A DNA stretch of 64,000 nucleotides from Psychromonas sp. MME1 (GCF_041080865.1 NZ_CP160906.1:434001-498000); one strand, 5' to 3'; shown: positions 35,305 through 45,870, numbered from the stretch's first letter. Translations and numbers: made by a program. Notes: a model not told the origin generated them from the letters alone.

Positions 35305-37586
35305 GTTTAACAATTGCAACGATTGGTAACCCCAACTCAGGAAAGACGACGTTATTTAATGCACTCACCGGTGCCAATCAGCGTGTTGGTAATTGGAGTG
35401 GTGTCACTGTTGAAAAGAAAACGGGACATTTTAAATTAGCAGATGATTCGTTAATTACCGTGGTTGATCTGCCTGGCATCTACAATCTTGATTATGATAG
35501 TGAAGGTAGCTCTTTGGATGAGTGTGTTGCCTTCGATTATGTTATGCATAACTCGCCAGATATTGTTATTAATGTTATCGATGCTAGTTGTTTAGAGCGC
35601 AGCTTATATTTAACACTACAACTTAAAGAACTTGGGCTACCTGTTGTGGTTGTATTTAATAAAATGGATGTTGCAGAAAAAAAACAATTAGTAATCAACG
35701 AAAAAATGATAGCTAAGGAGTTAGGGTGTCCAGTTATTAGCTTATCTGCACATGATCAAGTTGCGGTTAATAAACTAAAAGCAAGATTACCCGCATTACA
35801 GCAACAGATCTCAACGGCAGCGATTGCATTAGATTATGGGCAATCTTTAGAGCCGGTTATTGAGCATGTGTCGACGCTCTTTGCGAGTATTGAACATAGG
35901 TTAGAAGATCGTGCTCTAGCGATAAAAGTATTAGAAAATGACGCGAATATTATGCAACTTTTTTCTGCCGAAAAATTGCAAGAAATAGTGCGTGCTAAAC
36001 AAAGTTTGCCGATTGATATTGATTTACAAATAGCCGATACAAGGTATAGCTTTATTTATCAATTGTCTCAACAAGCTGTCCGTATGCAAGGGCATTTGGG
36101 GCGGAGTCTGACGGAAAAAATTGATGCATTAACCTTAAATAGATTTACGGGTATCCCTTTCTTTCTATTTGTGATGTATTTAATGTTTATGTTCTCTATT
36201 AATATCGGCAGTGCATTTATTGATTTCTTTGATATTACCTCCGGTGCTATTTTTGTAGATGGGAGTGCACAGTTACTGGCTAACCTTGCTGCACCGGAAT
36301 GGTTAATTAATGTTTTATCCTATGGTGTTGGTAACGGCATACAAACGGTGATGACATTTATACCTGTTATTGCTTGTTTATATCTTTTTTTAGCGATTCT
36401 TGAAAGTTCGGGTTATTTAGCGCGCGCTGCATTTGTTATCGATAGAGCGATGCAATGGATAGGGCTGCCAGGCAAATCCTTTGTCCCTATGATTGTTGGC
36501 TTTGGTTGTACTGTTCCTGCTGTTATGGCTGCTAGAACATTAGAAAAAGAGCGCGAGCGTTTACTGACGGTTATTATGTCACCTTTTATGTCCTGTGGTG
36601 CGCGCTTACCTGTATATGCTTTATTTGCGAGTGCGTTTTTTCCTGAAAGTGGTCAAAATGTTGTCTTTCTACTCTATTTAATAGGGATTATCGTTGCTGT
36701 ACTCACTGGCTATGTATTAAGCCGCACGATTTTACCCGGTAAAAGTGAAAATTTATTTCTAGAATTACCCGATTATGAAGTACCAACTTTAAAAAACACA
36801 TTGATTAAAACATGGCAAAAGTTAAAAAACTTTGTGTTAGGGGCGGGGCAAACCATCGTGATTGTTGTCGCTTTGCTTAATGTTATCAATTCTGTTGGTG
36901 TTGATGGTAGTTTTGGTCATCAAGGTAGTGATCAATCTTTATTGAGTAAAGGAGCTCAGTTTGTGACCCCTGTATTATCTCCACTAGGTATCACTAATGA
37001 TAACTGGCCTGCAACGGTGGGCATCGTTACTGGATTGTTCGCTAAAGAAGCGATTGTCGGGACACTAAATAATTTATATTTAACACAGGCAATAGAAACC
37101 ACATCAGATGTCACTTTGCTTGAAAAGTTTAATCAAGCTTTACAGACCATTCCTGAAAATTTATTAAATATTAATATTAGCGATCCGTTAGGTTTAGATG
37201 TTGGTGATGTGGCTGATCTATCCGTAGCCGCTGAAGACCAAGGGGTAGATCTGGCAATTTATAGCAATATTCAGGCATCATTTGTCACTCAAGAAGCCGC
37301 TTTTGCCTATTTATTATTTATCCTATTATATGCACCATGTGCTGCAGCTATGGGGGCGATTGTTCGTGAGGTTGGTGGTCAATGGGCTAAATTTATCGCT
37401 CTATGGAGCACTGGAATTGCCTATATTGTATCGGTTTCCTATTATCAATTAGCGACTTTTACACTGCAACCAAGCATGAGTTTAGTCTATCTTTTTGTTT
37501 CAATGTTTATTGTTTTAAGTATGTTGTACACCTTGAAGCGGAAAGGTAATGTGCTTGCCAATATACAAGTAAAACAGGCTGAATAA
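35301..37586 (+). CDS. feoB: ferrous iron transport protein B
   Basis: Inner-membrane Fe2+ transporter with an N-terminal G-protein domain. The 761 residues show G1 GNPNSGKTTLFN (8-19), WSGVTVEKKTGHF (switch I) near 33, DLPGIY near 55 and NKMD near 121; then membrane helices from about 285 with the two Gate motifs, including GFGCTVPAVMAARTLEKERE near 395 and SPFMSCGARLPVYALF near 422. Translation is coupled to feoA (overlap ATGA) and feoC (TAATG). The gene is intact. Confidence 0.97.
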   Translation: MSLTIATIGNPNSGKTTLFNALTGANQRVGNWSGVTVEKKTGHFKLADDSLITVVDLPGIYNLDYDSEGSSLDECVAFDYVMHNSPDIVINVIDASCLERSLYLTLQLKELGLPVVVVFNKMDVAEKKQLVINEKMIAKELGCPVISLSAHDQVAVNKLKARLPALQQQISTAAIALDYGQSLEPVIEHVSTLFASIEHRLEDRALAIKVLENDANIMQLFSAEKLQEIVRAKQSLPIDIDLQIADTRYSFIYQLSQQAVRMQGHLGRSLTEKIDALTLNRFTGIPFFLFVMYLMFMFSINIGSAFIDFFDITSGAIFVDGSAQLLANLAAPEWLINVLSYGVGNGIQTVMTFIPVIACLYLFLAILESSGYLARAAFVIDRAMQWIGLPGKSFVPMIVGFGCTVPAVMAARTLEKERERLLTVIMSPFMSCGARLPVYALFASAFFPESGQNVVFLLYLIGIIVAVLTGYVLSRTILPGKSENLFLELPDYEVPTLKNTLIKTWQKLKNFVLGAGQTIVIVVALLNVINSVGVDGSFGHQGSDQSLLSKGAQFVTPVLSPLGITNDNWPATVGIVTGLFAKEAIVGTLNNLYLTQAIETTSDVTLLEKFNQALQTIPENLLNINISDPLGLDVGDVADLSVAAEDQGVDLAIYSNIQASFVTQEAAFAYLLFILLYAPCAAAMGAIVREVGGQWAKFIALWSTGIAYIVSVSYYQLATFTLQPSMSLVYLFVSMFIVLSMLYTLKRKGNVLANIQVKQAE

Positions 37587-37816
37587 TGATTTTACAATCA
37601 CTTAATGACTATATTAAAGCGGCTAAAAGAGTAGATGAGGCGGTGCTACTTAAGCACTTTCGTTTAACTCAAGAGGGGCTAGCCCCGATGATGGCTGTGT
37701 TGTTAAAACGTGGTTATATTCAAAAAACGATTAACCAACGTGGTGCTAAATTAACACCTATTATTTATTACAGTTATGTGCAAGTGGCGCAAATTCCTAC
37801 GTTAACAGTGATTTAA
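37586..37816 (+). CDS. feoC: FeoC-like transcriptional/accessory protein
   Basis: A 76-residue winged-helix protein at the FeoC position. ILQSLNDYIKAAKRVDEAVL and MAVLLKRGYIQKTINQRG fit the winged-helix fold. The cysteine cluster found in enterobacterial FeoC is absent, so an iron-sulfur role is doubtful. It starts on the last base of the feoB stop, showing translational coupling. The assignment rests on position and fold more than on sequence. Confidence 0.75.
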   Translation: MILQSLNDYIKAAKRVDEAVLLKHFRLTQEGLAPMMAVLLKRGYIQKTINQRGAKLTPIIYYSYVQVAQIPTLTVI

Positions 37817-37928
37817 ATAAATATGGGTATTGTACAGGATAAAGCGCACGCTTTGACTGGCTATATCCTTTTATACTTTGTACAATCCCTTTCCAATTTT
37901 GCCCCCATTTTGTTGTAACGAGGCTTCC

Positions 37929-39047
37929 ATGAGTATTAAAAAAGTAAACCTATTAGATTTAAACCGCGAAGGTTTACGTGCGTTTTTTGTTGAACTAGGC
38001 GAGAAACCGTTCCGCGCTGAACAGGTAATGAAGTGGATTTATCATTTTGGTTGTGATGATTTTGATTTAATGAGTAATATTAATAAAACATTACGTGAGA
38101 AATTAAAAGTGCGGGCGGAAATTAGAGCGCCAGAGATAAAAGTGGAGCAACGTAGTAGCGACGGTACGATAAAATGGGCGATGACTGTCGGCGATCAAGA
38201 TGTTGAAACTGTCTATATTCCAGAAAAAGATCGCGCAACACTTTGTGTTTCTTCACAAGTAGGCTGTGCATTAGCCTGTAATTTCTGCTCTACGGCGCAA
38301 CAGGGATTTAATCGTAATTTAGCGGTGTCTGAAATTATTGGCCAAGTATGGCGAGCCGCGAAAGTGGTTGGTGTGATGGGTGAAAGTGGCAAGCGCCCAA
38401 TTACTAATGTGGTGATGATGGGGATGGGGGAACCATTGTTGAATCTTAATAATGTTATCCCTGCAATGGAGTTGATGCTCGATGACTTTGGCTACGCACT
38501 CTCTAAACGTCGCGTCACGGTATCAACCTCTGGCGTTGTTCCTGCTTTGGATATTTTAGGGGATAGAATCGACGTTGCTTTAGCTATTTCGTTGCATGCT
38601 GCAAATGATAAATTACGCTCTGAAATGATGCCGATTAATGATAAGTATAACATTGCTGATTTTTTAGCGGGTGTTAAACGTTATATTGATAAGTCAAATG
38701 CGAATCGAGGCAAGGTTACGGTTGAGTATTTATTGTTAGATCACTATAACGACTCAACGGATCAAGCTCATGAATTGGCGCATTTACTTAAAGATACACC
38801 CTGTAAAATTAATTTGATTCCATTTAACCCATTTCCAGATAATGAATATAAAAAACCAAGCAATAGCCGCGTTGATCGTTTTAATAAGGTGCTCATGGAA
38901 TATGGCTACACGGTTATTGTTCGTAAGACGCGTGGTGATGATATTGATGCTGCTTGTGGTCAATTAGTTGGCGATGTTATTGATCGTACGAAACGTACCA
39001 TGAAGAAACGTCAAAAGGGTGAAAATATTGTAATTTCTGATGCTTAA
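37929..39047 (+). CDS. rlmN: dual-specificity 23S rRNA/tRNA adenine-C2 methyltransferase
   Basis: Radical SAM enzyme that makes m2A2503 in 23S rRNA and m2A37 in some tRNAs. The 372-residue protein has the cluster motif [18 protein letters not shown] near 110-127 (CxxxCxxC), GMGEPLLN near 163 and the late [13 protein letters not shown] near 260; the substrate cysteine is in [10 protein letters not shown] near 343. The start at 37929 ([16 protein letters not shown]) has GAGG upstream and matches the family; the longer frame from 37878 does not. It heads the conserved order rlmN-pilW-rodZ-ispG. Confidence 0.96.
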   Translation: MSIKKVNLLDLNREGLRAFFVELGEKPFRAEQVMKWIYHFGCDDFDLMSNINKTLREKLKVRAEIRAPEIKVEQRSSDGTIKWAMTVGDQDVETVYIPEKDRATLCVSSQVGCALACNFCSTAQQGFNRNLAVSEIIGQVWRAAKVVGVMGESGKRPITNVVMMGMGEPLLNLNNVIPAMELMLDDFGYALSKRRVTVSTSGVVPALDILGDRIDVALAISLHAANDKLRSEMMPINDKYNIADFLAGVKRYIDKSNANRGKVTVEYLLLDHYNDSTDQAHELAHLLKDTPCKINLIPFNPFPDNEYKKPSNSRVDRFNKVLMEYGYTVIVRKTRGDDIDAACGQLVGDVIDRTKRTMKKRQKGENIVISDA

Positions 39048-39179
39048 ATGATACTAAGTAGATGATCGATATTCAATAACGGTGAAAAAACGGATGCAAG
39101 CGGGGGCAATATCGTTCACAATGGTATTACTACTGTGTTATGCAAAATGCGTATTTCAGGGATAGTTATTGAGGAATAT

Positions 39180-39965
39180 ATGCACCAATTTTTTATGCTC
39201 ATTTCATGTTTGTTTTTACTGTCCGCTTGTGTCTCCAGTGAAACATCGGTGACAACCAGTAATGGTGGAAGTGGACAGCCACAGGTTTTTGATCCGCAAG
39301 CCGCTGCTGATACTCGCATTAAATTAGCGCTGCTTTATCTACAAAAAAATGATATGCAGCAAGCGAAAAAAAATATTGAAAAGGCATTAGAATATCAACC
39401 GAATGATGCCAATATTTATCGTGTTTTTGCATATTATTACCAGCGAGTCAATGAAGATCAAAAGGCCGAAGAGTTATATAAAAAATCCCTCTCAATGGAC
39501 TCTAAAAATCCTGATACCTATAATAATTATGGTACTTTTTTATGTGAAAAAGCACGTTATGCTGAGGCTGAAAAAGCATTTCTTACTGCGGTTAAACAAA
39601 GTAGTTACACCAATGTGGCGAATACCTATGAAAATGCGGGTACCTGTGCAGAAAAGGCTGGCGATATCAATAAGGCGCTTTTTTATTATCAATACGCAAT
39701 ATCGCATAACCCGAATAAATACTATCTAAATTTGTATTTGGCAAAGTTTAATATTACTTTAAAAAACTTTACAGAAGCACGTCTAAATCTGTTTAATTAT
39801 CAGAAAAAAAATAAAGCTTCGCCTGAATTGTTGTGGCAATTAATCCGTTTGAGTTATGCAACGGAAAAAAGTGCCACTCTTAATAAATACGCCGGGGAAT
39901 TATTAAATCAATTCCCTGATTCTCAACAAGCCTTAGATTATTTAAATCATGAGTACTATGAATAA
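39180..39965 (+). CDS. pilW: type IV pilus biogenesis/stability protein PilW (PilF)
   Basis: Outer-membrane lipoprotein that helps multimerise the PilQ secretin. The 261 residues start with a lipobox (LLSACVSSE, cysteine near 17) and are followed by TPR repeats: ADTRIKLALLYLQKNDMQQA, ANIYRVFAYYYQRVNEDQKA, PDTYNNYGTFLCEKARYAEA and others to about 190. The start at 39180 has GAGGAAT upstream. Its end overlaps rodZ by 17 bases. Together with comEC and LigE it hints at natural competence. Confidence 0.92.
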   Translation: MHQFFMLISCLFLLSACVSSETSVTTSNGGSGQPQVFDPQAAADTRIKLALLYLQKNDMQQAKKNIEKALEYQPNDANIYRVFAYYYQRVNEDQKAEELYKKSLSMDSKNPDTYNNYGTFLCEKARYAEAEKAFLTAVKQSSYTNVANTYENAGTCAEKAGDINKALFYYQYAISHNPNKYYLNLYLAKFNITLKNFTEARLNLFNYQKKNKASPELLWQLIRLSYATEKSATLNKYAGELLNQFPDSQQALDYLNHEYYE

Positions 39966-40956
39966 CCAAGAGCAAGCTATTATCGTACCACTTGGCCAGG
40001 CATTAAAAGATGCTCGAATAGTGGCATCCTTAAGCGTTGATGATGTCGCTGAGAAGTTGAATCTGAGTGCTAGCACCGTGCTAAATATTGAAAATGAATT
40101 GGATGTGACCATTGATTCTGATAAATATCCAAGTATCTATTTACGTGGTTACATTGTCAATTATGGCAAACTGGTTGGCCTGCATGACTTAAGTGCTTTT
40201 GCTGAGTTTAAAAAGCTGACCGAGCACCATAAATATACATTTCAAGCTCCGCAGCGAAAGCCGCCAAGAAAAAATAAGCGCAGAGTTACTTGGTTATTGT
40301 TGCTGGCGACTATTGTGTTCATTACGCTTTATTGGTTTGCTGATCAACAGGGACTATTTACTGATAATACCCCTATCGAGAATAAAACCGAAAATGCAAC
40401 GATGAAAATTGATAGTGCGCCAAGCGATGAAGATATTCAACACTCTGCCGCAGAGGAAACTTTGATAGTCGAAAATGCTGAGCAAACAGAAGAGACGTCG
40501 GCGGCACAAGAAAGTCAATTAAATAGCGATAATATAGAGGAAGCTGTTGAGCCAGATGAGAGTGATAGTTCTACTCAAAGCATGGATGACGAGTTAGATA
40601 TACCTGCTGTTTCTAATGGTGTTGAACCTGAGTCTACGCTTGATAAAAGCGTATTAGAAAATGGTGTTAGTGAATCGCTGTCGACTATAAATACAACGAC
40701 GCTTGATGATACGATGATCGGTCAAGAGAGATTGACGTTGACCTTCTCTAAAGATTGCTGGACGGAAATATTTGATGCAAACAATAAGCGTTTAGCATTT
40801 AATTTATATAAAAAAGGGGCGCAATTAAACCTTATTGGTGTTGCCCCATTTAAATTGAAATTAGGTGACCCAGCGGCGGTTGAGATACAATATCAAGGTG
40901 AAATCGTTGATGGTCAGTTTAAAAGTGGCCGCACTACGCGATTTACTATTCCATAA
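39949..40956 (+). CDS. rodZ: cytoskeleton protein RodZ
   Basis: Links the MreB cytoskeleton to the wall-synthesis machinery. The 335 residues have an N-terminal helix-turn-helix (about 12-75, GQALKDARIVASLSVDDVAE), a basic juxtamembrane segment RKPPRKNKRR, one membrane helix near 107-125 (WLLLLATIVFITLYW), a long acidic linker rich in Glu/Ser/Thr (about 130-255), and a C-terminal DUF4115 domain (RLTLTFSKDCWTEIFDANNK). It overlaps pilW by 17 bases. ATG 39949 or 39958 could be the start. Confidence 0.94.
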   Translation: MSTMNNQEQAIIVPLGQALKDARIVASLSVDDVAEKLNLSASTVLNIENELDVTIDSDKYPSIYLRGYIVNYGKLVGLHDLSAFAEFKKLTEHHKYTFQAPQRKPPRKNKRRVTWLLLLATIVFITLYWFADQQGLFTDNTPIENKTENATMKIDSAPSDEDIQHSAAEETLIVENAEQTEETSAAQESQLNSDNIEEAVEPDESDSSTQSMDDELDIPAVSNGVEPESTLDKSVLENGVSESLSTINTTTLDDTMIGQERLTLTFSKDCWTEIFDANNKRLAFNLYKKGAQLNLIGVAPFKLKLGDPAAVEIQYQGEIVDGQFKSGRTTRFTIP

Positions 40957-41008
40957 AAGCTGCCACGAGCAATAGATCCGCTGAACATAGCAAAGAGTAA
41001 AAACTATT

Positions 41009-42118
41009 ATGAGTCATTCTTCTTCAATTATTCGTCGAGTTTCAAAACAGATCATGGTTGGTAATGTACCCGTTGGAGGTAATGCACCGATCTCTGTGCA
41101 GTCTATGACAAATACATTAACCACCGATGTAGCTGCAACTGTTGCGCAAATTAAGCGCTTAGAGGCGGTCGGTGCAGATATTGTTCGCATCTCCATTCCT
41201 ACTATGAATGCAGCAGAGGCATTTAAAGAGATTAAAGCGCAAACCAATATTGCATTGGTGGCTGATATTCACTTTGATTATCGCATTGCTTTAAAGGTTG
41301 CTGAATATGGCGTCGATTGTTTACGGATTAATCCGGGTAATATAGGTAATGAGCAGCGCATCCGCAGTGTTGTTGATTGTGCTCGTGATAAAAACATACC
41401 TATTCGTATCGGTGTCAATGGTGGCTCATTAGAAGCTGATATCCAAGAAAAATATGGCGAGCCAACAGCACAAGCATTAGTTGACTCAGCGCTACGCCAT
41501 GTGGATATTTTGGATCGCCTTAATTTTGATCAATTCAAAGTGAGCGTTAAAGCATCCGATGCATTATTAGCGGTTGAATCGTATCAGCTGCTCGCAAAAC
41601 AAATTATTCAGCCATTACATTTAGGAATTACCGAAGCTGGCGGATTACGTAGTGGGTCAGTGAAATCAGCGGTAGGTCTAGGAATGTTACTGGCACAGGG
41701 GATTGGTGATACTTTGCGTGTTTCTTTAGCTGCTGATCCTGTTGAAGAAATCAAAGTCGGTTTTGATATTTTAAAATCACTGCGTATTCGTAGTCGTGGT
41801 ATTAATTTTATCGCATGCCCAACCTGTTCCCGACAAGAATTTGATGTCATTGCAACGGTAAATGCACTGGAACAGCGCTTAGAAGATATTATTACTCCTA
41901 TTGATGTTTCTATCATTGGTTGTGTTGTCAATGGACCTGGTGAAGCTTTAATTTCAGATTTAGGTATCACAGGTGGTAAAAATAAGAGCGGGTTTTACGA
42001 AGATGGTGTGCGTCAACGCGATCGATTTGATAACGACAAAGTCATTGAACAGCTTGAAGCGAAGATTAGAGCGCGGGTAAGCCGCTTAGATCCTAATCAG
42101 CTTATTGCTAAAGGTTAG
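41009..42118 (+). CDS. ispG: 4-hydroxy-3-methylbut-2-enyl diphosphate synthase
   Basis: Iron-sulfur enzyme of the MEP isoprenoid pathway (also called GcpE). The 369 residues show [20 protein letters not shown] near 25-44, [13 protein letters not shown] near 84, LRINPGNIG near 106, and the 4Fe-4S cysteines in [13 protein letters not shown] (near 270) and [10 protein letters not shown] (near 305). Length agrees with E. coli (372). It ends the rlmN-pilW-rodZ-ispG run; hisS, usually next, is absent here and a terminator plus a MITE-like element follow. Confidence 0.97.
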   Translation: MSHSSSIIRRVSKQIMVGNVPVGGNAPISVQSMTNTLTTDVAATVAQIKRLEAVGADIVRISIPTMNAAEAFKEIKAQTNIALVADIHFDYRIALKVAEYGVDCLRINPGNIGNEQRIRSVVDCARDKNIPIRIGVNGGSLEADIQEKYGEPTAQALVDSALRHVDILDRLNFDQFKVSVKASDALLAVESYQLLAKQIIQPLHLGITEAGGLRSGSVKSAVGLGMLLAQGIGDTLRVSLAADPVEEIKVGFDILKSLRIRSRGINFIACPTCSRQEFDVIATVNALEQRLEDIITPIDVSIIGCVVNGPGEALISDLGITGGKNKSGFYEDGVRQRDRFDNDKVIEQLEAKIRARVSRLDPNQLIAKG

Positions 42119-42160
42119 TCGTTACCTAAACGTGAGTTTGACCGTTAACGTCTATAAATA

Positions 42161-42194
42161 AAAATGGCAGCTTTCTACAAGTTGCCGTTTTTGT
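42161..42194 (+). terminator. intrinsic terminator of ispG
   Basis: GGCAGCTT, loop TCTAC, AAGTTGCC (one G-T pair), flanked by an A-run and ending GTTTTTG. Confidence 0.8.
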
Positions 42195-42210
42195 ATGCCA
42201 CAGAGAAATA

Positions 42211-42367
42211 TACCCGGGCTACTTCAAGGGGCCAAGTTTACAAGAATGCCCATCATATTATGTAGATTGGTATTACCCTCAAAAAATGACGACCAATTAC
42301 CTCATGTTGTACTTTGATCTGCTATTTGAACTGGTAGCTGAGCAAGCACCTTGAGGTGGCATGGGGA
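42211..42367. repeat. MITE-like element B
   Basis: A 157-bp non-coding segment with imperfect terminal inverted repeats: TACCCGGGCTACTTCAAGG at the left and CCTTGAGGTGGCATGGGGA at the right, agreeing at about 14 of 19 positions. Similar ends (TACCC..GC.ACTTCAAG) are familiar from repeats in Vibrio and Shewanella relatives. It fills most of the ispG-amt gap; the remaining 180 bases hold AT-rich sequence and the amt promoter. Confidence 0.6.
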
Positions 42368-42547
42368 AAAATAGATAGAAAATTCGCATTAAACAATAAG
42401 TTTCTATCATTTTTTTATCGTTAAATTTGTTGTTTTTAATCATTTTTTGTCGTCTTTTGTACTAGATCGGATAAAAGTATTTTTAATTTTACGGCGGATA
42501 AGTTAATGTTCTGACCAATTTTAATTTACTTTATTCATGAGGAAAGA

Positions 42548-43765
42548 ATGGAATCTATTCAAAATCACGTGAGTGCACTCGTTAGTAGTGCGGATACCCT
42601 ATTTATTTTACTAGGGGCAATCATGGTTTTCGCCATGCATGCTGGCTTTGCATTTTTAGAGGTGGGGACTGTTCGCCATAAAAACCAAGTTAATGCATTA
42701 GTAAAAATCATGTCAGATTTTGGCGTCTCTGCCTTGGTGTATTTTTTCTTTGGTTACTGGTTGGCCTATGGGGTAACTTTCTTTGATAGTGCATCTGTAC
42801 TGGCGCAAAACAATGGTTATGAGTTAGTTAAGTTTTTCTTTTTAATGACATTTGCCGCTGCTATACCGGCAATTATTTCTGGTGGAGTTGCTGAGCGAGC
42901 CAAATTTAACCCGATGTTAATTGCTGCAGCACTCTGTGTTGGCATTGTATATCCATTATTCGAAGGTTTGATTTGGAATGGGAATTGGGGATTTCAAGCT
43001 TGGTTAGAAAGTAGTTTTGGTGCCGCTTTCCATGATTTTGCTGGCTCAATTGTTGTTCACGCTGTAGGTGGATGGATTGCTTTCGCTGCTATTATTGTTT
43101 TAGGTAGCCGTAATGGTCGTTATCGTGGTGGTAAAGTCGTTGCATTTGCACCTTCTAATATCCCATTACTAGCATTAGGCGCTTGGATCCTCTCTGTCGG
43201 TTGGTTTGGCTTCAATGTGATGTCAGCACAGGCCATCGAAGGTATTAGTGGTTTAGTTGCCATGAACTCATTAATGGCGATGGTTGGGGGAATAATTAGT
43301 TCTTTGGTTATTGGTAAAAAAGACCCCGGTTTTATTCATAATGGCCCCTTGGCGGGATTAGTCGCTGTTTGCGCAGGATCTGATATTATGCATCCTATTG
43401 GTGCGCTAATGACTGGGCTTATTGCCGGCGGCCTATTTGTTTGGCTATTTACCTATGTACAAAATAAATTTGCCCAGTTTGATGATGTGCTAGGTGTCTG
43501 GCCATTACACGGTGTTTGTGGCTTATGGGGCGGCATCGCTGCGGGTATTTTCGGTTTAGAAAGTTTTGGTGGTATCGGGGGCGTGAGCTTCATAAGCCAG
43601 TTGCTTGGGTCGATTGTTGGTGTCCTATTTGCGGTAGTTGGCGGTTTTGTCGTCTATAAATTAGTCAATCAATTCGCGCCGCTACGTATGTCTGAAGAAG
43701 AAGAGTTTAACGGCGCCGACCTTTCTGTCCACCAAATCGGTGCAACAAATTTAAATAATAACTAA
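42548..43765 (+). CDS. amt: ammonium transporter (Amt)
   Basis: Trimeric ammonium channel of the Amt/Rh family. The 405-residue protein has eleven expected membrane helices and conserved stretches FAMHAGFAFLEVGTVRHKNQ near 22-41, FAAAIPAIISGGVAERAKFN near 103-122, HDFAGSIVVHAVGGWIAFAA near 162-181 with the first pore histidine, and WPLHGVCGLWGGIAAGIFG near 318 with the second. No GlnK gene is adjacent, unlike the usual glnK-amtB pair. A clear terminator follows. Confidence 0.94.
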   Translation: MESIQNHVSALVSSADTLFILLGAIMVFAMHAGFAFLEVGTVRHKNQVNALVKIMSDFGVSALVYFFFGYWLAYGVTFFDSASVLAQNNGYELVKFFFLMTFAAAIPAIISGGVAERAKFNPMLIAAALCVGIVYPLFEGLIWNGNWGFQAWLESSFGAAFHDFAGSIVVHAVGGWIAFAAIIVLGSRNGRYRGGKVVAFAPSNIPLLALGAWILSVGWFGFNVMSAQAIEGISGLVAMNSLMAMVGGIISSLVIGKKDPGFIHNGPLAGLVAVCAGSDIMHPIGALMTGLIAGGLFVWLFTYVQNKFAQFDDVLGVWPLHGVCGLWGGIAAGIFGLESFGGIGGVSFISQLLGSIVGVLFAVVGGFVVYKLVNQFAPLRMSEEEEFNGADLSVHQIGATNLNNN

Positions 43766-43787
43766 GTTGGTTTTACTTAATCAAAAG

Positions 43788-43824
43788 AAAGGGCAACAGC
43801 GTAATCTGTATGCCCTTTTTTTAT
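43788..43824 (+). terminator. intrinsic terminator of amt
   Basis: AAAGGGCA-ACAG, loop, CTGT-ATGCCCTTTTTTT. Two stacked stems with a seven-base T-run. Confidence 0.88.
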
Positions 43825-43863
43825 TTTTAATAAGATATTGAGTCATTTAATTAAGAGGTAAGT

Positions 43864-44490
43864 ATGCAAGTATTTGAAGTTAAGCACCCATTAATTCAAC
43901 ACAAATTAGGTTTAATGCGTAAGGGGGATATCAGTACTAAACATTTTCGTGAATTAGCACGCGAAGTTGCCAGCTTACTGACCTATGAGGCAACCAAAAA
44001 TCTTGAGTTGGAAACCGTTACTATTGATGGTTGGGACGGAGAGATTGAAGTACAACAAATTCAAGGTAAGAAGGCAACGGTCGTGCCGATTTTACGCGCT
44101 GGTTTAGGCATGATGGATGGTGTGTTAGAGCATATGCCAAGTGCCAAGGTGAGTGTGGTTGGAATTTACCGTGATGAAGAGACGCTTGAACCTGTCCCTT
44201 ACTTTCAAAAATTGGTGGGACAGATAGAAGATCGTTTGGCATTAGTCGTCGATCCGATGTTAGCAACAGGTGGCTCGATGATTTCTACATTAGATTTATT
44301 GAAAGCGAACGGTTGTAATAACATTAAAGTTTTAGTCTTGGTTGCTGCACCGGAAGGTTTAAAGGCATTAGAGGCTGCACATCCCGATGTGGAGTTATAC
44401 ACTGCTTCAATTGACGACCACTTGAATAAGAAGGGATATATTGTTCCTGGTTTAGGTGATGCGGGCGATAAAATTTTTGGTACTAAATAA
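43864..44490 (+). CDS. upp: uracil phosphoribosyltransferase
   Basis: Converts uracil and PRPP to UMP in pyrimidine salvage. The 208 residues match E. coli Upp in length and sequence: [20 protein letters not shown] at the N-terminus, [20 protein letters not shown] near 77-96, the PRPP loop [12 protein letters not shown] near 128, and uracil-binding [18 protein letters not shown] at the C-terminus. It is followed 32 bases later by the uracil permease, forming the usual upp-uraA pair. Confidence 0.97.
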   Translation: MQVFEVKHPLIQHKLGLMRKGDISTKHFRELAREVASLLTYEATKNLELETVTIDGWDGEIEVQQIQGKKATVVPILRAGLGMMDGVLEHMPSAKVSVVGIYRDEETLEPVPYFQKLVGQIEDRLALVVDPMLATGGSMISTLDLLKANGCNNIKVLVLVAAPEGLKALEAAHPDVELYTASIDDHLNKKGYIVPGLGDAGDKIFGTK

Positions 44491-44522
44491 TAAAAGAGTT
44501 TATAACTCTATTGGAGAAAAGT

Positions 44523-45806
44523 ATGTCGGCTAATTCCACCAATGAATTGGAAGAGACGTTGGATGTTCCCGTTGAAGATATTACAAAAAATTTAAGTGTG
44601 TTTAAGCAAATTCTCGCTGGTTCACAGATGCTTTTTGTCGCCTTTGGTGCATTGGTGTTGATGCCATTAATCACTGGCCTTGATGCTAATGTCGCACTTT
44701 TTACGGCGGGTATCGGTACGCTATTATTTCACATTGTCACTAAAGGTCAGGTGCCTATATTTTTGGCTTCTTCTTTCGCCTTTATTGCACCGATAGCGTT
44801 CGGTATACAAACATGGGGTATTCCTGCGACCATGTCCGGTCTATTTGCAGCCGGTGTTGTTTACATGTTAATGGCATATGCGGTTAAGTTGCGCGGTGTG
44901 GACTTTATCCATCGTCTATTACCACCCGTCGTCGTTGGACCTGTTATCATGGTTATTGGCTTAGGGCTGGCGCCGCTTGCTGTAAATATGGCATTGGGTA
45001 AATCTGGCGATGGCAGTATTGTGTTAGTTGAGCAAAATACGGCGATGATTATTTCGCTCGCTTCGTTATTAACAACATTACTGATTTCCACCATGGCGAA
45101 GGGGATTTTCAAATTGATCCCTATCTTCGCAGGGGTTATTGTCGGTTATCTATTATCATTTTTGCTGGGGATTATTGATTTCTCTCCGATTGTTAATGCG
45201 CCATGGTTTAGTATGCCTAATTTTGTCGCGCCAGAGTGGAATTGGCATGCGGTCTTATTTTTAATTCCCGTTGCGATTGCGCCTGCTGTTGAGCACGTAG
45301 GGGATATTCTTGCTATTAGCAATGTGACGAGAAAAGATTTTCTACAGAAGCCGGGATTACATCGCACACTATTTGGTGATGGTTTAGCTACGAGTGCTGC
45401 ATCATTGTTTGGTGGTCCACCGAATACAACCTATAGCGAAGTGACTGGTGCCGTGATGTTGACGCGTAATTTTAACCCTAAAATTATGATCTGGGCAGCA
45501 GTGATTGCGATATGTTTAGCATTCGTCGGTAAATTTGGGGTTATTTTGCAAACCATTCCCACGGCGGTAATGGGCGGGATCATGATTTTACTTTTTGGTA
45601 CTATTGCATCGGTAGGCTTAAATACCTTGATTCGTCATCAAGTCGATTTGTCTCACTCGCGCAATTTATGTATTGTCTCTGTGACCTTGGTTTTTGGTAT
45701 AGGCGGTATGGCATTTGGTTTTGGTAACTTTAGTTTACAGGGTGTTAGCCTTTGTGGTGTGGTTGCTATCGCTTTAAATTTACTGCTACCTAAAATGAAA
45801 TCCTAG
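44523..45806 (+). CDS. uraA: uracil:H+ symporter
   Basis: NCS2-family transporter importing uracil. The 427-residue protein has about 14 membrane segments, GSQMLFVAFGALVLMPLITG near 31-50, the substrate-binding APAVEHVGDILAIS near 256-270 (Glu and His as in E. coli UraA), and FGGPPNTTYSEVTGAVMLTR near 297 with the second binding glutamate. I use ATG 44523 with TTGGAGA upstream. The N-terminal 30 residues are soluble and acidic, longer than in E. coli. It is paired with upp. Confidence 0.94.
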   Translation: MSANSTNELEETLDVPVEDITKNLSVFKQILAGSQMLFVAFGALVLMPLITGLDANVALFTAGIGTLLFHIVTKGQVPIFLASSFAFIAPIAFGIQTWGIPATMSGLFAAGVVYMLMAYAVKLRGVDFIHRLLPPVVVGPVIMVIGLGLAPLAVNMALGKSGDGSIVLVEQNTAMIISLASLLTTLLISTMAKGIFKLIPIFAGVIVGYLLSFLLGIIDFSPIVNAPWFSMPNFVAPEWNWHAVLFLIPVAIAPAVEHVGDILAISNVTRKDFLQKPGLHRTLFGDGLATSAASLFGGPPNTTYSEVTGAVMLTRNFNPKIMIWAAVIAICLAFVGKFGVILQTIPTAVMGGIMILLFGTIASVGLNTLIRHQVDLSHSRNLCIVSVTLVFGIGGMAFGFGNFSLQGVSLCGVVAIALNLLLPKMKS

Positions 45807-45835
45807 TAGAGAATCACGCGATTATTATTTTTTTT

Positions 45836-45870
45836 GCACTGTTTGCCTTTGGCAAGTGGTGCTTTTTTTT
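45836..45870 (+). terminator. intrinsic terminator of uraA
   Basis: GCACTGTTTGCC, loop TTT, GGCAAGTGGTGC followed by eight T; the stem has a three-base internal mismatch. Confidence 0.78.

Noticed and set aside
42260..42280. Right end of MITE family A (GATTGGTAT) inside element B
   Set aside because: Only nine bases match and no other part of element A is present.
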